From: Desulfamplus sp.
Lineage (GTDB): Bacteria; Desulfobacterota; Desulfobacteria; Desulfobacterales; Desulfobacteraceae
NCBI GenBank assembly: GCA_015232935.1
Contig: JADFYT010000087.1
Span: 1 to 8,784, forward strand
Reading direction: 5' to 3'
DNA length: 8,784 nucleotides
Below, one piece after another: positions 6,336 through 8,784 of the stretch (position 1 is the stretch's first letter; each line of letters begins with the position of its first letter). The notes below the pieces were generated by a model. That model ran no database searches. It was not told where the DNA came from and saw only the letters and a list, made by a program, of their open reading frames with translations. The position numbers were made by a program, and so were the translations under genes.

Positions 6336-6641
6336 TTAGGTTTTTGCATATGACAGTTCGTGTTGCTCTTTGAAATCTCTCTCATCAGATTTTGTGTGAT
6401 GACTCGCATACAATTCGTTCAGAATGGTTGTTCTAATCTCTCGAATCCTTCTGATTGAAACCTTTTCACTGAATTGTTGGTGACAGTATATACTCATCAA
6501 CAGATAAGTTATCAGACCACCCAGTATTTGTACCATAAGTCCGTGTTTGCTTTGGGCAATGAGATGATATACTTTCAAATGGTGTTTCCACCACTTGAAA
6601 AATGTTTCAATTCTCCACCTGAGCTTATACTCGACTATCAA
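6336..6641 (-). pseudogene. IS4-family transposase, C-terminal remnant
   Basis: About 100 residues with the diagnostic IS4-family motif in exact spacing: Tyr5, Arg8, Glu12 and Lys19 (Y-(2)-R-(3)-E-(6)-K) within EYKLRWRIETFFKWWK. The Glu is the last residue of the DDE triad. The hydrophobic helix after it (about 36-52) and the basic tail with KVSIRRIREIR are as in full-length C termini. The two catalytic Asp residues and the whole N-terminal two thirds are absent. In the same frame a TAA stop lies just before the first codons, next to a run of seven A. The frame has no ATG start, only TTG. It is dead as a transposase. It lies downstream of the acyltransferase gene on the same strand and upstream of the mutase gene. 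Confidence 0.85.
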
Positions 6642-6874
6642 GTTTTTTTATCTTGTATTCTTTTAAGCTCTGTTTAACAAGCCTCTTGAACTTTGTGATC
6701 ATTGACTCCAAGATGATAACAAGCTGGAAAAATGCTCGTCATTTGGTGCTTGTGAGTTGTCAAACACTAAAAACTTGAACATCGAGTTTATATCTTTTTA
6801 TTATTGTATTCTAAATTGCAAGGGACCCTGTTAATTGCCGCAACATCAGCATTACACTCTGAATTGCCCTGTTT
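6642..6874. other. Non-coding debris between IS remnant and acyltransferase gene
   Basis: These 233 bases contain no convincing gene. Only frames of 25-28 codons are open on the transposase strand, broken by stops, and none shows transposase motifs. No terminator follows the acyltransferase stop. The stretch is probably the scar of the insertion sequence plus the original downstream spacer. Confidence 0.4.
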
Positions 6875-7819
6875 CTAACGGGTTATATTGATTTGATAAA
6901 GTGGTCTTGGAGCAAGGTGGAACCTGGACTTCCAACTGAAATCACCGCACAGAAAATCAAGGCTTGCAATTTTTTGTGAACATGCCCACTCCATATGATG
7001 AAGATTAATAAGCTTTGCAATTCCTGGAAAATTTTTATTGGTTCCTCCGGCAAGCATTATACAGGTGTTGTTCCAGATAGCCCCCATATCAACAGCAACA
7101 ATCTCATTTCCGACAAGTACCGTAACTACCCTTAGCATATCATGCTTTTGGAGCACAGAGGCAAGCTGTATAAAGGCATTCAGAAATCTTGGATCATGAA
7201 AATAGCCATGCTCTCCAAAATTGTTTATATTGAGGCTGAACATATAGTCCAGGTCTTTTATATCATTATATCTGAAAGATACGCCTGACTTTTCGAGTGC
7301 CCTGACTTCAGATAAAATTTTTTTTCTGGATTTGCCGGCAAAAGAGCCAAGATACTTCTCGTAGCTGTATTCATGATTTTCAGGATAAAAAAGATAACCT
7401 GTCTCGTCAACAGAGCAATCATCATATGTATATTTTTCACAAAGATATCTGATGTCGGCACTGCCAGGAACAGCAATGAGCATCTCACGAATTATATCGT
7501 TGTTTGCAGCGATTATTTTGTTCTGCTCCATCCAGGTTCGTCCCTTCCAGAGCTCACCTGGAAAAAACGCAAAACGGCCACAACAATCAGCCAAAACTCC
7601 AGAGCCCGCATAACTGTCCTTTTCAGATATGTCGCAAAGAGCAAGCAGTCCATCTACCTTGCCATTTGATTCGTGAACAATAAAGCAGGGAGCTGTATCA
7701 TACATCTGTGCAAATGTCTCTCTGACTATCCATAGATCAAAGAGACACTCGACAGGATAGTGATGCTGCCATAAAAATGCACATTCATCCAGCTCTGTCA
7801 CAATGCGGATGGCTGACAT
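6875..7819 (-). CDS. FemAB/CelD-like GNAT-family acyltransferase (Acetyltransf_6 type)
   Basis: 314 residues, probably cytosolic, with no signal peptide. The C-terminal half has the features of the BioF2/CelD-like acetyltransferase domain. A basic Arg/Lys stretch, KSRKKILSEVRALEK (163-177), opens it. Strands with an acyl-CoA-site-like segment, VAVDMGAIWNN (241-251), follow, then AGGTNKNFPGIAKLINLHHMEWA (about 257-279), and the hallmark LDFLCGDFSWKSRF (287-300) is close to the family's DFL-GD-.YK pattern. The N-terminal half (about 1-140) resembles the degenerate first GNAT domain of these two-domain enzymes. The usual role of relatives is transfer of an acyl or aminoacyl group to an amine; the acceptor here is unknown. 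The start lies four bases after the stop of the SpeD-like gene, with AGGA overlapping that gene's end, so translation is probably coupled and the functions linked. Confidence 0.8.
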   Translation of the reverse strand: MSAIRIVTELDECAFLWQHHYPVECLFDLWIVRETFAQMYDTAPCFIVHESNGKVDGLLALCDISEKDSYAGSGVLADCCGRFAFFPGELWKGRTWMEQNKIIAANNDIIREMLIAVPGSADIRYLCEKYTYDDCSVDETGYLFYPENHEYSYEKYLGSFAGKSRKKILSEVRALEKSGVSFRYNDIKDLDYMFSLNINNFGEHGYFHDPRFLNAFIQLASVLQKHDMLRVVTVLVGNEIVAVDMGAIWNNTCIMLAGGTNKNFPGIAKLINLHHMEWACSQKIASLDFLCGDFSWKSRFHLAPRPLYQINITR

Positions 7820-7823
7820 AATA

Positions 7824-8213
7824 TTATTTCCTGTAAGTTACATTGACCATAGTGTCACTGCCATCAAAATAGCCTTGAGCAAAATTTTTAACCACCTCAG
7901 GATCATATGGTTTGCAGCTAAAAACATCAAGATAGGTGGTATTTGTCAGATTGGCAAAATGGGCAGAGATAAGTGAGGTCTCAATGAGCTGCACCATTGA
8001 AAAACCGGCCACCTTTTCATCTTCACCAAAATGAACCACCTGGGTCTCTCCAAAGCGTTTCATCTCTATAAGGTCGCACAGATCCTTTACAAACTGCCTG
8101 ATATACTCTGCATCACGAATTTTATCAGGATTACAGCCGTATATATCAATTGACGAGGCAATTCCCCATACATCTTCGGCAGGGTTAATTTTTTTAATTG
8201 GTACCACTCTCAT
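7824..8213 (-). CDS. SpeD-like protein, divergent S-adenosylmethionine decarboxylase homologue (putative pyruvoyl enzyme)
   Basis: 129 residues from the ATG at 8213, about the size of the prokaryotic SpeD proenzyme. I chose this start because AGGAGC lies seven bases upstream; an in-frame ATG at 8243 has no ribosome site. Aligned by hand without gaps to Thermotoga SpeD, it keeps Ser72 (Tm S55), Ser80 (the pyruvoyl-forming S63), His85 (H68) and Cys100 (C83), with HFGEDEKVAGFS leading in and LDVFSC around the cysteine. The neighbours of these residues have changed: the ESH cleavage motif reads TSL, and the HTWPE substrate segment reads HFANL. It may therefore self-cleave and decarboxylate something other than AdoMet, as reported for neofunctionalised SpeD homologues that act on ornithine or arginine. 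It could also be an inactive paralogue. No spermidine synthase gene is nearby. Confidence 0.78.
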   Translation of the reverse strand: MRVVPIKKINPAEDVWGIASSIDIYGCNPDKIRDAEYIRQFVKDLCDLIEMKRFGETQVVHFGEDEKVAGFSMVQLIETSLISAHFANLTNTTYLDVFSCKPYDPEVVKNFAQGYFDGSDTMVNVTYRK

Positions 8214-8220
8214 AGTTATA

Positions 8221-8226
8221 GCTCCT
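8221..8226 (-). promoter_or_regulatory. Ribosome binding site deciding the SpeD-like start
   Basis: AGGAGC on the - strand, seven bases before the ATG at 8213. It places the start ten codons inside the longest open frame, whose extra residues (KIKIKGAIT) are simply the translated leader. Confidence 0.8.
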
Positions 8227-8243
8227 TTTATTTTTATCTTCAT

Positions 8244-8784
8244 GTTATATTCAAGGTCTAATATAATTAATACTCATAAAATCACTAAAAAAACATGCAA
8301 AAAAATACCTGAATTTTGAAATCAAGGGTTAATTACAATGAATATTATACAGATACAATGTGATGAGCATGGCACTAAGCATCTTTGATGCCATAGGGCA
8401 ACAAAAAAACATATGTTTTTGATTTGATTTATAATTTATTTTTATGGTTAAAAACTGGATGTTAAATGACAAAATAAAGTGGCATTGAGATACTCGTTTT
8501 ATTTCATATCTCTCAAACAAGGTTTATTCAGGTATATAAATTCCTTTTTTTGCCGAGTAAAAATGAATCTATCAACAAAAACATGAAACAATGGTGGCTG
8601 TCAACCCTATATTTAAGCAAAAAATTTCTATTATTAATAATTCTTATCGTAAAGCAGGGCTTATTTCCCTGGTTATATATATCGGCTTGAAATATAAGCG
8701 GCATAATAATACTGATTTTTAAAAAGATTTTTTGGCTACTATGTTGTTTTACATTTTTAATTGAAAATTTTTCTTAAAGAGAAT
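8244..8784. other. AT-rich spacer without a supported gene
   Basis: 541 bases, markedly poorer in GC than the genes to the left. The only open frames are a 63-codon one on the - strand (8329-8520) and a 35-codon one on the + strand (8583-8690), both without ribosome sites. A small nested inverted repeat, ATGGCA (8369-8374) with TGCCAT (8389-8394), is visible. The promoter of the SpeD-like operon must lie here, probably within the first 80 bases. A TTATAT-like box near 8258-8263 is possible, but no good -35 could be fixed. Confidence 0.5.

Noticed and set aside
6642..6782. Two short - strand frames (starts at 6782 and 6702, overlapping at ATGA) and a run of seven A before the transposase stub, suggesting a programmed frameshift
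   Set aside because: The frame offsets do not fit a -1 slip into the transposase frame, and the short frames show no transposase motifs. This looks like decay, not recoding.
8329..8520. A 63-codon open frame on the - strand in the AT-rich end
   Set aside because: No ribosome site, low-complexity AT-driven composition, and no recognisable domain.
8583..8690. A 35-codon + strand frame encoding a hydrophobic, single-helix-like peptide
   Set aside because: No Shine-Dalgarno sequence before the ATG, and AT-rich DNA readily gives hydrophobic codons by chance. It would need comparative or expression support.
1..8784. The first and last eight bases of the window are identical (AAGAGAAT)
   Set aside because: Too short to indicate a terminal repeat or circular molecule; most likely chance in AT-rich sequence.

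Overview
The window reads as a piece of a chromosome of moderate GC from an anaerobic Gram-negative bacterium, most likely Desulfobacterota (a sulfate reducer of the Desulfobacteraceae type). This placement is an inference from gene content and style: a divergent isocitrate dehydrogenase, a stand-alone flavodoxin like the C-terminal domain of flavodiiron proteins, an AlgC-type phosphomannomutase/phosphoglucomutase, and strong AGGAG ribosome sites. There is no rRNA, tRNA, CRISPR or phage signal.

Left part (1-4768, all + strand). After a possible tail of an upstream gene come an EamA/DMT membrane transporter (210-1076), an isocitrate/isopropylmalate dehydrogenase family enzyme (1232-2455), a polar amino acid ABC permease and its ATPase (2747-3418 and 3460-4188, one operon), and a small flavodoxin (4282-4713) closed by a clear rho-independent terminator (4724-4768). 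The 291-base gap between the dehydrogenase and the permease is packed with repeats. It holds a 104-bp MITE-like element with perfect 13-bp terminal inverted repeats and a 6-bp target duplication, then a second strong hairpin, a run of heptamer repeats, and a palindrome just ahead of the permease ribosome site.

Middle (4869-6641, - strand). A complete phosphomannomutase/phosphoglucomutase has its own likely sigma-70 promoter. Directly upstream of it lies the C-terminal stub of an IS4-family transposase that retains the Y-(2)-R-(3)-E-(6)-K motif; the rest of the transposase is missing.

Right part (6875-8784, - strand). A tight two-gene unit is the most interesting part. A small protein of the S-adenosylmethionine decarboxylase (SpeD) fold keeps the self-processing and catalytic residues (Ser, Ser, His, Cys in register with Thermotoga SpeD) but has lost the flanking substrate-site residues. 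Four bases later follows a FemAB/CelD-like GNAT acyltransferase. This may be an uncharacterised pathway: a pyruvoyl-dependent decarboxylase with a substrate other than AdoMet, followed by an acyl transfer. The last 541 bases are AT-rich and hold no gene that I can support.
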